Shown: positions 1 to 6,794, counted from the stretch's first letter. The stretch: 8,433 nt of DNA from JBBDIO01 sp040880365 (GCA_040880365.1 JBBDIO010000026.1:1-8433), one strand, 5' to 3'. Numbers and translations: made by a program. The notes: generated by a model not told the origin, from the letters alone.

Positions 1-1088
1 GTATGCATAAACTCGGTGAAGCGGCGCGCGCCCAGGCGGCGATACTGGTCGCCCAGATAGGCCAGCAGCAGATTGGCGGCATAGTTGTTGCTATCGCCCA
101 GGGCATAGTCGATCCACTGCCCCACCTCTACCGAAGCTGCGTCGTCGGGGTGGACGCCATTTTCCAGCGCGTGCATGACCGCGGCCGCGATCCCGATTTT
201 CAGCGTAGACATGCCCGAAAAGGCCACATCGGCATCTACCGCGACGCTTTCACCGCTTGTCAGGTCTTCGATATAGACTGCGCCAAAGCCGGGGAAATTG
301 GTGTTCAGATAGTCGTTGAGCGCGGCTTCCAGATCGGCCATGCCGGGGGGCGGGGGCGGGGTTTCGTTCACCACCAGATGCGCGGTGCGGTTTTCCAGCG
401 CGGTGAGCACGTCTACTACCGGGGGCAGGCTGGCGTCGATATCCAGCACCTGGCCGGTGCGTCCGGCGACCCAGGTCCAGTCGCGACTATAGACGCCCAC
501 AAAGCCGGCGGGCAGGCGGGCGGCCGTGTTGGGCGCGCCATTGCTCCCCAGGCTGTCTGCGAATTCCGAATTGCGTACCGGTGCATTACCCCCGGTTTCT
601 ACCTGTCCGGCTTCGCTCCACTGATTTGCCGGCGGCACCAGGCGCGGCCGGCCGGGGCTGCTGTTGTGGCTCTGCGCGGCTTCTTCGAGCCAGGCCCGCA
701 ATTTGTCGGTATTGAGCACAAAACGCAGCGGAACATCGCGCCGCTGTTGTTCATAGCCCAACGCCTGGCGCACCGCGATATCCATGAAGGCCCCACCGTC
801 CAGATATTTTTCCGCCTCGCGCATCATCTGCTCCACCTCGATGTGGAAATCCACCTCTGCGGGTTCCAGCGCCAGGCGTGTGTCGCCAAACTGGATGGCG
901 ATGGGCTGCTGATAGACGGCATCCAGATGTTGGCGCACTTCGGCGGGGTCGTCGATGCCAGTCAGGTTCATGCCCGCCAGATAGACGCCCGGCGGAATGG
1001 GGCCTGCCGACTCTTTATAGCGCGAGTAGAGCGGGATGAGCGCGAGGAAGATCAGGAGAATCAGGATGAGCCGGAAGAATTTATCCAT
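1..1088 (-). CDS. Membrane-anchored serine beta-lactamase-like hydrolase with YoaR/VanW-type N-terminal domain (3' end outside window)
   Basis: 362 residues are visible and the C-terminus lies beyond the left edge. Residues 3-20 form a hydrophobic segment with no lipobox or clear cleavage site, so the protein is probably anchored with its body outside the membrane. Residues about 28-137 (starting IPPGVYLAGMNLTG) resemble the putative peptidoglycan-binding domain of YoaR/VanW-type proteins (PF12229-like). A Ser/Pro/Asn-rich linker (about 138-190) leads to a class A beta-lactamase/penicillin-binding fold (PF13354-like) from about residue 250: the SxxK motif is S294-T-L-K297, and the SDN-like motif is S333-N-N335 within GDSNNYAANLLL, followed by RRFTEFMH. 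The KTG box and the Glu166 region are outside the window. It may act on cell-wall peptides or beta-lactams; resistance cannot be inferred. The start is ATG 1088, because the only upstream in-frame codons before a stop are non-starts; the Shine-Dalgarno is weak (AAGG, 3 nt away). Confidence 0.85.
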   Translation of the reverse strand, partial: MDKFFRLILILLIFLALIPLYSRYKESAGPIPPGVYLAGMNLTGIDDPAEVRQHLDAVYQQPIAIQFGDTRLALEPAEVDFHIEVEQMMREAEKYLDGGAFMDIAVRQALGYEQQRRDVPLRFVLNTDKLRAWLEEAAQSHNSSPGRPRLVPPANQWSEAGQVETGGNAPVRNSEFADSLGSNGAPNTAARLPAGFVGVYSRDWTWVAGRTGQVLDIDASLPPVVDVLTALENRTAHLVVNETPPPPPGMADLEAALNDYLNTNFPGFGAVYIEDLTSGESVAVDADVAFSGMSTLKIGIAAAVMHALENGVHPDDAASVEVGQWIDYALGDSNNYAANLLLAYLGDQYRRLGARRFTEFMH

Positions 1089-1213
1089 CGACCTTGGGTG
1101 AACGATTTATCAAACGACCACACCGGTTATCACACCGGAAAACAGAATGGCGACACGCATCGGGACATTCAGGTTGAGCAATTCTGTTAAGCCCTGCGAG
1201 GTAAACACGGGTC
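1089..1213. other. Intergenic gap before the serine hydrolase gene
   Basis: 125 bp without a supported gene. It contains an 8-bp direct repeat CACACCGG (1119-1126 and 1131-1138, period 12); part of it can also pair as CCGGT/ACCGG. I see no convincing -35/-10 pair and no hairpin followed by a T-tract, so neither a promoter nor a terminator is called here. Confidence 0.5.
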
Positions 1214-1639
1214 TTAATCACGGGTGCGGCGTGTGACATTCGATTCCAGTGTGAAATCGGCGGCTTCTTTGTCGCTGGCCGGTTTGGGGCGATAGAGGTC
1301 GACCCGGGCGCGGTCGGGTTGCAACGCATAGCCCGCATCCGCCACTTCGCCCCGTGGGGTAGCGGCAGTCTTGGGGGCAGGGGTCGCACCAGTGTTGGTG
1401 CCAGGGCTGGAGGGGCTGTCCGCTGTGCTGCCATCCTCGGCGCCGGCCTGGCGCACAAAATCCTGCCATGCCGCCCACTCGACAACAATGGCCTGCTTCT
1501 TGCCGGCATCATCCACAATATAGGTGGCGCGTCGGGTCAATTCGTCGAGATTCATCGGGCGCCGGAAGGTGGACCGGCTGTTTTCGCTGTTGTTTTCGCT
1601 GCGGTTGCCTGCCCCGCGTCCTATGGGTAATCTAGCCAT
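1214..1639 (-). CDS. Small protein with Phd/YefM-like N-terminal motif and low-complexity middle (orphan, unknown function)
   Basis: 141 residues from ATG 1639; ATG 1555 (113 residues, MNLDELTRRATYIVD) is an equally reasonable start because the recognisable homology begins there and the preceding 28 residues are Arg/Asn/Ser-rich. The core, TYIVDDAGKKQAIVVEWAAW, matches the 'YVvDe-G-kkqAVvl-l-eWe' pattern of short Phd/YefM-like antitoxin-related proteins. After it comes a Ser/Thr/Pro/Ala-rich stretch and then a charged tail containing RVDLYRPKP. Codon use is strongly GC-biased at third positions, which supports real coding. An AAAGG element lies about 13 nt before ATG 1639, which is far for a ribosome binding site. 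No RelE, PIN or other toxin-like gene is adjacent: the neighbours are guaA upstream and a serine hydrolase downstream. An antitoxin role is therefore unsupported. Family assignment rests on one short motif. Confidence 0.65.
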   Translation of the reverse strand: MARLPIGRGAGNRSENNSENSRSTFRRPMNLDELTRRATYIVDDAGKKQAIVVEWAAWQDFVRQAGAEDGSTADSPSSPGTNTGATPAPKTAATPRGEVADAGYALQPDRARVDLYRPKPASDKEAADFTLESNVTRRTRD

Positions 1640-1732
1640 GATCAAGTAAATGCCTTTTTGAACTCATCACAAAACCTGCAACAACACGTTCCCGCCAAAT
1701 CCCCGCCACATACTTCCGGGAAAATACCTGTT
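1640..1732. other. Spacer between the 13-bp array and the Phd-like gene
   Basis: About 93 bp with no supported gene. TTCCCG (1689-1694) and CGGGAA (1717-1722) could pair across a 22-nt loop, but no T-tract follows on the transcribed strand, so a terminator is not called. A smaller direct repeat of the CCCGCCA type also sits here. I found no convincing promoter for the downstream small gene, although its transcription must start here or read through from guaA. Confidence 0.45.
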
Positions 1733-1792
1733 CCCATTCACTATTCCCATTCACTATTCCCATTCACTATTCCCATTCACTATTCCCATTCA
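1733..1792 (-). repeat. 13-bp tandem array seeded in the guaA stop region
   Basis: On the plus strand the unit CCCATTCACTATT occurs four times without a mismatch (1733-1745, 1746-1758, 1759-1771, 1772-1784), followed by a partial copy CCCATTCA (1785-1792). On the coding strand the unit reads TGAATGGGAATAG, and the outermost copy is formed by the last guaA codons GAA TGG GAA TAG. A degraded fifth edge (CTGTT) adjoins the left end. Reading on in frame after the guaA TAG gives TGA at once, a double stop. The unit has no dyad symmetry, so it does not look like a terminator or a classic operator. Confidence 0.9.
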
Positions 1793-3387
1793 ATCGTGGC
1801 GGGTGGTTTGCTGCTGATATCATACACCACGCGATTGACCCCGTCTACCTCATTGACGATGCGGTTGCTGACCAGGGCCAGCAATTCATAGGGCAGGCGT
1901 GCCCAATCGGCGGTCATAAAATCGTCGGTGGTCACGGCGCGCAGGGCCAATACATTGGCATAGGTGCGCCCGTCGCCCATGACGCCCACACTGCGAATGG
2001 GCAGGAGCACGGCAAAGACCTGACTGGTGGCGCGATAGAGACCGGCCTTGCCCAGCTCTTCCAGGAAGATGGCGTCGGCGTGGCGCAATGTCTCCAGCCG
2101 ATCCCAGGTGATATCGCCCAAAATGCGAATCGCCAGCCCCGGCCCCGGAAAGGGATGTCGCCAGACAATTTCTTCGGGCAGCCCCAACGCCTCGCCCACT
2201 GCGCGCACTTCGTCTTTGAAGAGCATACGCAGCGGCTCTACCAGTTGAAAGGTCATATCGGCGGGCAGGCCGCCCACGTTGTGGTGGGTCTTGATGGTGC
2301 GGGCGTTGCGCGTGTCGTCGTTGCTCGCCGATTCGATGACATCGGGATAGAGCGTGCCCTGCGCCAGAAATGCGGGCGCATCCATGCCAAATTCCGCGGC
2401 CAGACGCGCGGCCTCGGCTTCGAAGATGCGCACAAAGCGCGCGCCGATGCGTTTGCGTTTTACTTCGGGATCGGTGATTTCGGCCAAATCGCTGAGAAAT
2501 TCCTCTTTGGCGTCGACCGCAACCAGGCGCATACCCTGATGGCGGCGGAAGGTCTCGATGACCTGTTCGCCTTCGTGCAGACGCAGCAGCCCGTGATCTA
2601 CAAAGACACAGGCCAGCCGGTCGCCGATGGCCCGGTGGACCAGCGTGGCCGCGACTGCGCTATCGACGCCGCCGCTCAGCCCGCAGATGACATGCCCCTC
2701 TTCGCCCACGCGTGCGCGAATCGCCGCCACCGTTTCTTCGATGAAGTTGCCCGGCGTCCAATCGCCCACACAGCCGCAGATGGTGCGCACGAAGTTTGCC
2801 AGCAGTTCGCTGCCCTGGGGCGTGTGGACCACTTCGGGATGAAACTGGATGCCATAAATGCGCCGGGATTCGTCGGCAACCGCGGCCAGGGGCGAATTGG
2901 CGCTGGCGGCAATGGGCACAAAGTTGGGCGGCAGTGCATCCACGCGGTCGCCGTGGCTCATCCATACTTGCAGGCGGGCCGGCAGATTGGCAAACAGCGG
3001 GCTGACTGCCTGCCTGCCTGGGTTGCCGGTGGGGCGGGGATCGCCCTGCTCGCTCACCTGGAGCGTGGCCGCGCCATATTCCCGTTCCTGGCTGGGCGAT
3101 ACGCGACCACCCAGGGCGTGGGCCAGCAATTGCAGCCCATAGCAAATGCCCAGCACGGGCACGCCGCTTTTCAAAACGGCATCGGGCAGCGTGGGCGCGT
3201 CCGGTGCATAGACGCTGTTTGGCCCGCCCGACAGGATGATGCCTGCCGGTTGCAGACGCGGTAATACCTCGGCGGCGCGATCCCACGAAACAAGCTCGGC
3301 ATAGACCTGCGCCTCGCGCACGCGGCGGCAGATCAACTGGCTGTATTGGCTGCCGTAGTCGAGCACGGCGATCGTCTGATGTTGCAT
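1780..3387 (-). CDS. guaA: GMP synthase (glutamine-hydrolysing)
   Basis: 535 residues, full length for the family (E. coli GuaA is 525). It converts XMP, ATP and glutamine to GMP in the last step of guanine nucleotide synthesis, in the cytoplasm. Domain 1 (about 5-200) is a class I glutamine amidotransferase with nucleophile Cys82 (GICYGLQ) and the His183/Glu185 pair (QFHPEV). Domain 2 (about 208-400) is the ATP pyrophosphatase with P-loop SGGVDS (238-243), FVDHGLLR (262-269) and the family signature QGTLYPDVIES (343-353). The C-terminal dimerisation domain includes PFPGPGLAIRILGD and ends PPATIEWE, as in E. coli. A short insert at about 115-128 separates otherwise conserved amidotransferase segments. 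Start ATG 3387 is preceded by AGGGA about 11 nt upstream. Only 22 bp separate it from the metalloprotease stop codon, so co-transcription with that gene is likely. Its 3' end merges into a 13-bp tandem array. Confidence 0.98.
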   Translation of the reverse strand: MQHQTIAVLDYGSQYSQLICRRVREAQVYAELVSWDRAAEVLPRLQPAGIILSGGPNSVYAPDAPTLPDAVLKSGVPVLGICYGLQLLAHALGGRVSPSQEREYGAATLQVSEQGDPRPTGNPGRQAVSPLFANLPARLQVWMSHGDRVDALPPNFVPIAASANSPLAAVADESRRIYGIQFHPEVVHTPQGSELLANFVRTICGCVGDWTPGNFIEETVAAIRARVGEEGHVICGLSGGVDSAVAATLVHRAIGDRLACVFVDHGLLRLHEGEQVIETFRRHQGMRLVAVDAKEEFLSDLAEITDPEVKRKRIGARFVRIFEAEAARLAAEFGMDAPAFLAQGTLYPDVIESASNDDTRNARTIKTHHNVGGLPADMTFQLVEPLRMLFKDEVRAVGEALGLPEEIVWRHPFPGPGLAIRILGDITWDRLETLRHADAIFLEELGKAGLYRATSQVFAVLLPIRSVGVMGDGRTYANVLALRAVTTDDFMTADWARLPYELLALVSNRIVNEVDGVNRVVYDISSKPPATIEWE

Positions 3388-3409
3388 TGGTCTGGGTTTC
3401 CCTGGTGGG

Positions 3410-5683
3410 CTATTCGCGTTCGATATGATAGGTGTAGGGAGCGGGCACGGTGGTCACAGGCGTCAGCGGACTGATGGCAATGACCGCGCTGTGGTCGCCG
3501 CCCAATCCTGCAATGGGGACCACAATGCGCCCCTCGGCATCGGGGGTATATCGTTCCAATTCTACCAGCCGGTTGGCTTCCAGGTGCAATACCTGGAGCA
3601 GCCAGCGTTGATCCAGCCGGTTATCGGTGAGCAACCAGCCTTCGCTTTGCCAGCCGCCATCGCTGGTGGCGAAATCTTCGGCATAGTCCAACGCCGGGAT
3701 CTGCACGGAATCGACAAACCAGCCGCTGGCGTTCACCGCGTCGTCGGTCACATATTCAAAGCGCACCCACACCTCTTGCCCCACATAGGGCGAAAGGTCT
3801 ACCGATTCGACCACCCAGCCCGCATCTGTGCTGGCATCTGTGCCGGTTAGCTCGATGCTGCGTCCGGTATAGCCGGGGCCAAAGCTCGCGCCGGTCGAAA
3901 CTTCGCCAGTCGGATCATTGCCGCCATCGCCGCGCCCGTTCGTGGCAGAGGTATAGGTGCCGGGCAGGATATCCCAGTTTTCGCCGTCGGTGCTGGCAAC
4001 GATATAGCCGTAGTCATAGTCGGTCTCGATTTCCCACCACATGCGCGCCAACAGTTCGACGGGCGTGCCCGGCGGCAGATCGCGCAGGTCGAAGGCGCGG
4101 GTCAGGCGCGGGTTGAGGTCGTCGCCGCGGTTGCTCCACCAGGCGCGGGCCGGGCCTGCCGCGGTCGTCTGCCAGTCGGTGCGGGCCAAAACCGTATCCA
4201 CTTCGCCCAGAAAGTGGAAAACCACATCGGTGACGGTGCCAGTTGAGTCTGCCGCGTCGCCTTCCAGCAAAATATAGTGGGTGGCATAGTTGGGCAGATC
4301 CACGGACGGCGGATCGACCGGATAGGCGGCGTGGCGCGCGTGGAGCGCGGGCGCGAGTTGCTCCAGACCCAGATAGCCATAGCGGGCATCTTCGGGACCG
4401 ACACAGCCGCGTTCGCTGCCACAGCCCAGGGCATAGGGGTCTTCGGCATAGTTGGCGACCACCCAGTCGGCAAAGAGACCGTCGAAGCCATAGCCATCGG
4501 CTGTGCCCGCGCCAATCTCGTCCAGAACCTGGTTAAAGCCCTGGATGCCGTTGGTAGGCGATGCGACCAGCGCGCGTGTGCGATCTTCGCCAAAGCGTTG
4601 GGTGAAGTAGTTGACAAGTAGATAGGCCGCGCCATAGTGGGGCGCGTTGCCGCCTTGTTCTTCGCTCCAGGTGTTGAGCTGGGTCTGGGGACGGTTGGCA
4701 AACGCGCCGGTAAATTCATTATCCGCAGGATAGCCCGCCACTTCCTGGGCATATTCGCTCAGCCCCTCGTTGAGCCAGGTTTCTTCGTTGCGATCCTGGT
4801 GCCAGTGGATCATGTGCTGGAATTCATGCGCCAGCACGGTTTCGTAGTAGAGCATGTCGGCATTGCCGGTGGGGACAATCGAAAGATTGATGTAGAACAT
4901 CTCTTTTTCGTTGGAAGTGGGATTCGCCAGACGACTGTATTGGTCGCTGCTGCTGTAATAACCGGCAATGCCCGCGCCGACCTGGGCCGAATGCAGAATG
5001 TGCACGCGCGGGTCGTTATCTACGCCGGGGTTCCATTCGCTGCCAAAAAATTCTACCAGCGGCGGATAGGCCTGTGTGCTGAAGGCATCGACGGCCTGCA
5101 TCAGCGCGGCGCGGTTGACTGTGCGCCCGCGCTCGACCCAGGCATAGGCCACATCGGTTTTGTGGACCAGTTCGGCGCTGATTTCCACATTTTGCCCTGT
5201 ATCCAGATTGTGCACCCAGAAATTCAGTTCTTCGCCCAGGGCATAGTCGGGTGTATGTTCGTTGGCTACCAGGGGGATCGCATCCAGATCGGGATCCAGG
5301 CGCAGCGCCAGCTCACGCAGATCGCGCGGGGGCACGATGACGTGCGCCAATTGCGCGGCGGTGTCGAGTTGCGCCAGATTGGGGGTGGGCACGGGATCGG
5401 CTTCATGGGGCAGCGGTCGCGCCACGCCGGTGGTAGGACGGGGCAAGGCCAGTGGGCGACTATCACCCGGCCGCGGGGTAGACGTCTCTGCCGGGCGGGG
5501 GCCGCGTTCGGTATCATCGCCAAACTCGAAGGACCAGCTCTCGTCGAAAGACCATTGGCCCGAACAGCCCAGCAATACCAGCGCCGCGAATGCGAGCTGT
5601 GCCAGTGCAAGCCGCGCCCACGGACGCGCCCAACGTCGCGCCCACGGACGCACCCAGGAATAGAGTGGTTTCTTCAAATACAA
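3410..5683 (-). CDS. Secreted zinc-metalloprotease lipoprotein with immune-inhibitor-A-like C-terminal region
   Basis: 757 residues. An Arg/Trp-rich n-region and hydrophobic stretch end in lipobox LLGC with Cys40 as the likely lipidation site. A Pro/Thr-rich linker (about 60-105) leads to a gluzincin-type catalytic domain: HEFQH (His286, Glu287, His290) followed by WLNEGLSEYAQE, where Glu306 is the probable third zinc ligand. Residues about 545-665 (WWEIETDYDYGYIVASTDG, later VRFEYVTDD and GWFVDSVQI) resemble the accessory region of M6 peptidases such as immune inhibitor A. It should act outside the membrane on proteins or peptides; substrates are unknown. No in-frame ATG exists between the upstream stop (5690-5692) and the signal peptide. 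Candidate starts are TTG 5683, TTG 5677 (GGA 7 nt upstream, the better ribosome site) and GTG 5653. A strong promoter lies just upstream, and guaA follows after 22 bp. The exact peptidase family is uncertain. Confidence 0.9.
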   Translation of the reverse strand: MYLKKPLYSWVRPWARRWARPWARLALAQLAFAALVLLGCSGQWSFDESWSFEFGDDTERGPRPAETSTPRPGDSRPLALPRPTTGVARPLPHEADPVPTPNLAQLDTAAQLAHVIVPPRDLRELALRLDPDLDAIPLVANEHTPDYALGEELNFWVHNLDTGQNVEISAELVHKTDVAYAWVERGRTVNRAALMQAVDAFSTQAYPPLVEFFGSEWNPGVDNDPRVHILHSAQVGAGIAGYYSSSDQYSRLANPTSNEKEMFYINLSIVPTGNADMLYYETVLAHEFQHMIHWHQDRNEETWLNEGLSEYAQEVAGYPADNEFTGAFANRPQTQLNTWSEEQGGNAPHYGAAYLLVNYFTQRFGEDRTRALVASPTNGIQGFNQVLDEIGAGTADGYGFDGLFADWVVANYAEDPYALGCGSERGCVGPEDARYGYLGLEQLAPALHARHAAYPVDPPSVDLPNYATHYILLEGDAADSTGTVTDVVFHFLGEVDTVLARTDWQTTAAGPARAWWSNRGDDLNPRLTRAFDLRDLPPGTPVELLARMWWEIETDYDYGYIVASTDGENWDILPGTYTSATNGRGDGGNDPTGEVSTGASFGPGYTGRSIELTGTDASTDAGWVVESVDLSPYVGQEVWVRFEYVTDDAVNASGWFVDSVQIPALDYAEDFATSDGGWQSEGWLLTDNRLDQRWLLQVLHLEANRLVELERYTPDAEGRIVVPIAGLGGDHSAVIAISPLTPVTTVPAPYTYHIERE
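5613..5651. repeat. 15-bp direct repeat inside the signal-peptide coding region
   Basis: CGCGCCCACGGACGC occurs at 5613-5627 and 5637-5651, 24 bp apart, exactly eight codons. On the coding strand it gives the repeated RPWAR pattern in the protein's n-region (RPWARRWARPWAR). The period is a multiple of three, so the duplication keeps the reading frame and simply lengthens a positively charged leader. Confidence 0.75.
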
Positions 5684-5716
5684 ATCCGTTTATCTAAAAT
5701 GTTCATATCCGGGCCA

Positions 5717-5746
5717 AGCATAACCGCGTTGGGTGACCTCTGTCAA
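5717..5746 (-). promoter_or_regulatory. Sigma70-type promoter for the metalloprotease-guaA unit
   Basis: On the minus strand a perfect -35 hexamer TTGACA (5746-5741) and a -10 hexamer TATGCT (5722-5717, four of six consensus bases) are separated by 18 bp. The predicted transcription start is near 5710, leaving a leader of about 25-35 nt before the TTG start codons. The -35 lies 17 nt past the MOSC stop codon, in an 80-bp gap, which is a sensible place for a new transcription unit. Not experimentally supported. Confidence 0.6.
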
Positions 5747-5763
5747 CGGATTGGATCGGGATT

Positions 5764-6324
5764 TCAGGGCAACCGCGGCCGCGCCAGGGGGGCACAGAGG
5801 GTGGTCGTGTCCAGTTCAAAATCAGTCTGTAACTGCACCGGGCCGCGGTGGAGTGTGCCATCGGTGAGGATGCGGGCACGCAAACCGCCCCGCCCGCGCA
5901 GAAACGCATGGGCGCCCGCGCCGATGGCGGCATCCATCCACGCACAGGGACTACACGCCTTTGCGCCTTCCAGATGGACTACATCGCCATTGGCAACCAG
6001 GGCAAACTCGCGCCCGATCAACTGGTTGAGATTGATGCCGCGCGTGACGATATTGCGCCGGGGCAGGCGGGGCGCGACCGTCTCCAGATTCAGGGCGTCC
6101 GCCAACGCATCCAGCACTTCCGCCGCGATGAAACTCACCTGCGCATTGAAATGCGCGGCGACGCCATAATAGCGGTCGCCCAGCAGCCCCAGCCCCGCAC
6201 ACGCCATGACTTCTGCCACGTCGGGGGTGGTGTGGGGGCCGGGGCCGTCTTTGGGTCTGCCAAAATAGTTATGCCCCGGCGAGATATAAATGTGTTCCAG
6301 CGTTACCGAATAGGTATAGCGCAC
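5764..6324 (-). CDS. Stand-alone MOSC-domain protein
   Basis: 186 residues from GTG 6324. MOSC domains occur in molybdenum cofactor sulfurases and related proteins and are thought to handle sulfur or metal-sulfur groups through a conserved Cys. Here the sequence shows EHIYISPGHNYFG near the N-terminus, GLLGDRYYG, RRNIVTRGINLNQLIG, the paired cysteines in KACSPCAWMD (Cys124 and Cys127 with this start) and GRGGLRARILTDG, closely matching the small single-domain MOSC family. No molybdoenzyme or cofactor gene is nearby, so the substrate is unknown. The open frame extends to TTG 6390, but that extension is encoded by an intergenic palindrome and lacks family similarity. GTG 6324 has GAGGGG only 3 nt upstream, closer than usual, so the start is less certain than the product. 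Confidence 0.88.
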   Translation of the reverse strand: MRYTYSVTLEHIYISPGHNYFGRPKDGPGPHTTPDVAEVMACAGLGLLGDRYYGVAAHFNAQVSFIAAEVLDALADALNLETVAPRLPRRNIVTRGINLNQLIGREFALVANGDVVHLEGAKACSPCAWMDAAIGAGAHAFLRGRGGLRARILTDGTLHRGPVQLQTDFELDTTTLCAPLARPRLP

Positions 6325-6342
6325 ACACCCCTCATTTCTGTA

Positions 6343-6370
6343 CCGATTTTCTGCGCCGATTTTCTGTGCC
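6343..6370. repeat. 13-bp tandem duplication flanking the palindrome
   Basis: CCGATTTTCTGCGCC (6343-6357) and CCGATTTTCTGTGCC (6356-6370) are consecutive copies with period 13 and one mismatch. The second copy is also most of the left arm of the adjoining palindrome, so the locus carries three related copies, two direct and one inverted. Confidence 0.85.
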
Positions 6371-6388
6371 GGCGCAGAAAATCGGCGC
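6353..6388. repeat. 36-bp near-perfect palindrome between the VOC and MOSC genes
   Basis: The left arm GCGCCGATTTTCTGTGCC (6353-6370) is followed directly by the right arm GGCGCAGAAAATCGGCGC (6371-6388). The arms pair over 18 positions with one T/C difference, which would be a G-U wobble in RNA, and no spacer. It lies 20 bp past the VOC stop codon. A transcript would form a long hairpin, but no U-tract follows on either strand, so it is not a canonical intrinsic terminator. It could be a REP-like element, a transcript-stabilising or processing hairpin, or a protein binding site. Confidence 0.9.
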
Positions 6389-6408
6389 AATACTGAATTA
6401 GCCGACGT

Positions 6409-6786
6409 TTATTTGGGCCAGTTGTGGTCTTCAAAAATTTCGACTCGGTTGCCGTCGCTGTCTTTGAAGAACGCAATGCGCACACCAAACACGTCTTTGG
6501 GTTCCACGGTGAATTCAACGTTTTTGCTTTTCAGATCGGCATAGACTTCGTCCACGCTTTCCACATGAAAGGCGATGTGATCCCAGCCGCCGGTGGGCAA
6601 GGTTCCTGCGCCAGAATCTTTGCTGTTGATCAGCTCGATGGTGGTGCCGCCAATATCCAGAAAGATGATGGGCACTTCGTCCCAGCGGCGGATCACCTTC
6701 AGGCCCAGCGTTTCGGTGTAGAATTTTTCCATGGCGGCAAAATTGGGCGTGCGCAGGGCGACGTGGTGTGTGCCTTTGAATTGCAT
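6409..6786 (-). CDS. VOC-superfamily (glyoxalase/bleomycin-resistance fold) metalloprotein
   Basis: 125 residues, the normal size of a single VOC domain made of two beta-alpha-beta-beta-beta modules. The four classic metal-ligand positions are all present: His8 (HHVALRT), Glu51 (TIELI), His70 (WDHIAFHV) and Glu116 (GNRVEIFED). This fits glyoxalase I-like isomerases, though the superfamily also includes dioxygenases, epimerases and binding proteins, so the reaction cannot be named. The spacing resembles lactoylglutathione-lyase-like proteins of Gram-positive and Chloroflexota genomes. The start at ATG 6786 is well supported by AAGGAG 8 nt upstream. It is cytosolic, with no signal peptide. The gene follows the antiporter after 113 bp and is separated from the MOSC gene by a palindrome, so it may be a single-gene transcript. 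Confidence 0.93.
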   Translation of the reverse strand: MQFKGTHHVALRTPNFAAMEKFYTETLGLKVIRRWDEVPIIFLDIGGTTIELINSKDSGAGTLPTGGWDHIAFHVESVDEVYADLKSKNVEFTVEPKDVFGVRIAFFKDSDGNRVEIFEDHNWPK

Positions 6787-6794
6787 AAGTGTAG

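Noticed and set aside
3..1190. Plus-strand open frame of 395 codons
   Set aside because: Antisense to the serine hydrolase, which has clear SxxK and SNN motifs and sensible codon use on the minus strand.
1214..1639. Toxin-antitoxin module
   Set aside because: Only a weak antitoxin-like motif is present and there is no toxin-like partner on either side.
1689..1722. Possible guaA terminator (TTCCCG/CGGGAA)
   Set aside because: Six-bp stem with a 22-nt loop and no following T-tract on the transcribed strand.
1733..1792. CRISPR array
   Set aside because: The 13-bp units are contiguous with no unique spacers, and no cas gene is near.
2080..3264. Plus-strand open frame of 394 codons
   Set aside because: Antisense to guaA, whose family motifs are complete on the other strand.
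4637..6169. Plus-strand open frame of 510 codons
   Set aside because: It lies antisense to the metalloprotease and MOSC genes and has no recognisable domain. Long shadow frames are expected opposite GC-rich genes with strong third-position bias.
6325..6390. N-terminal extension of the MOSC protein to TTG 6390
   Set aside because: The extra residues are translated palindrome and repeat sequence and precede the family's conserved start.
5764..6786. VOC-MOSC as a two-gene functional system
   Set aside because: The two are separated by a large palindrome, and no pathway links them from sequence alone.
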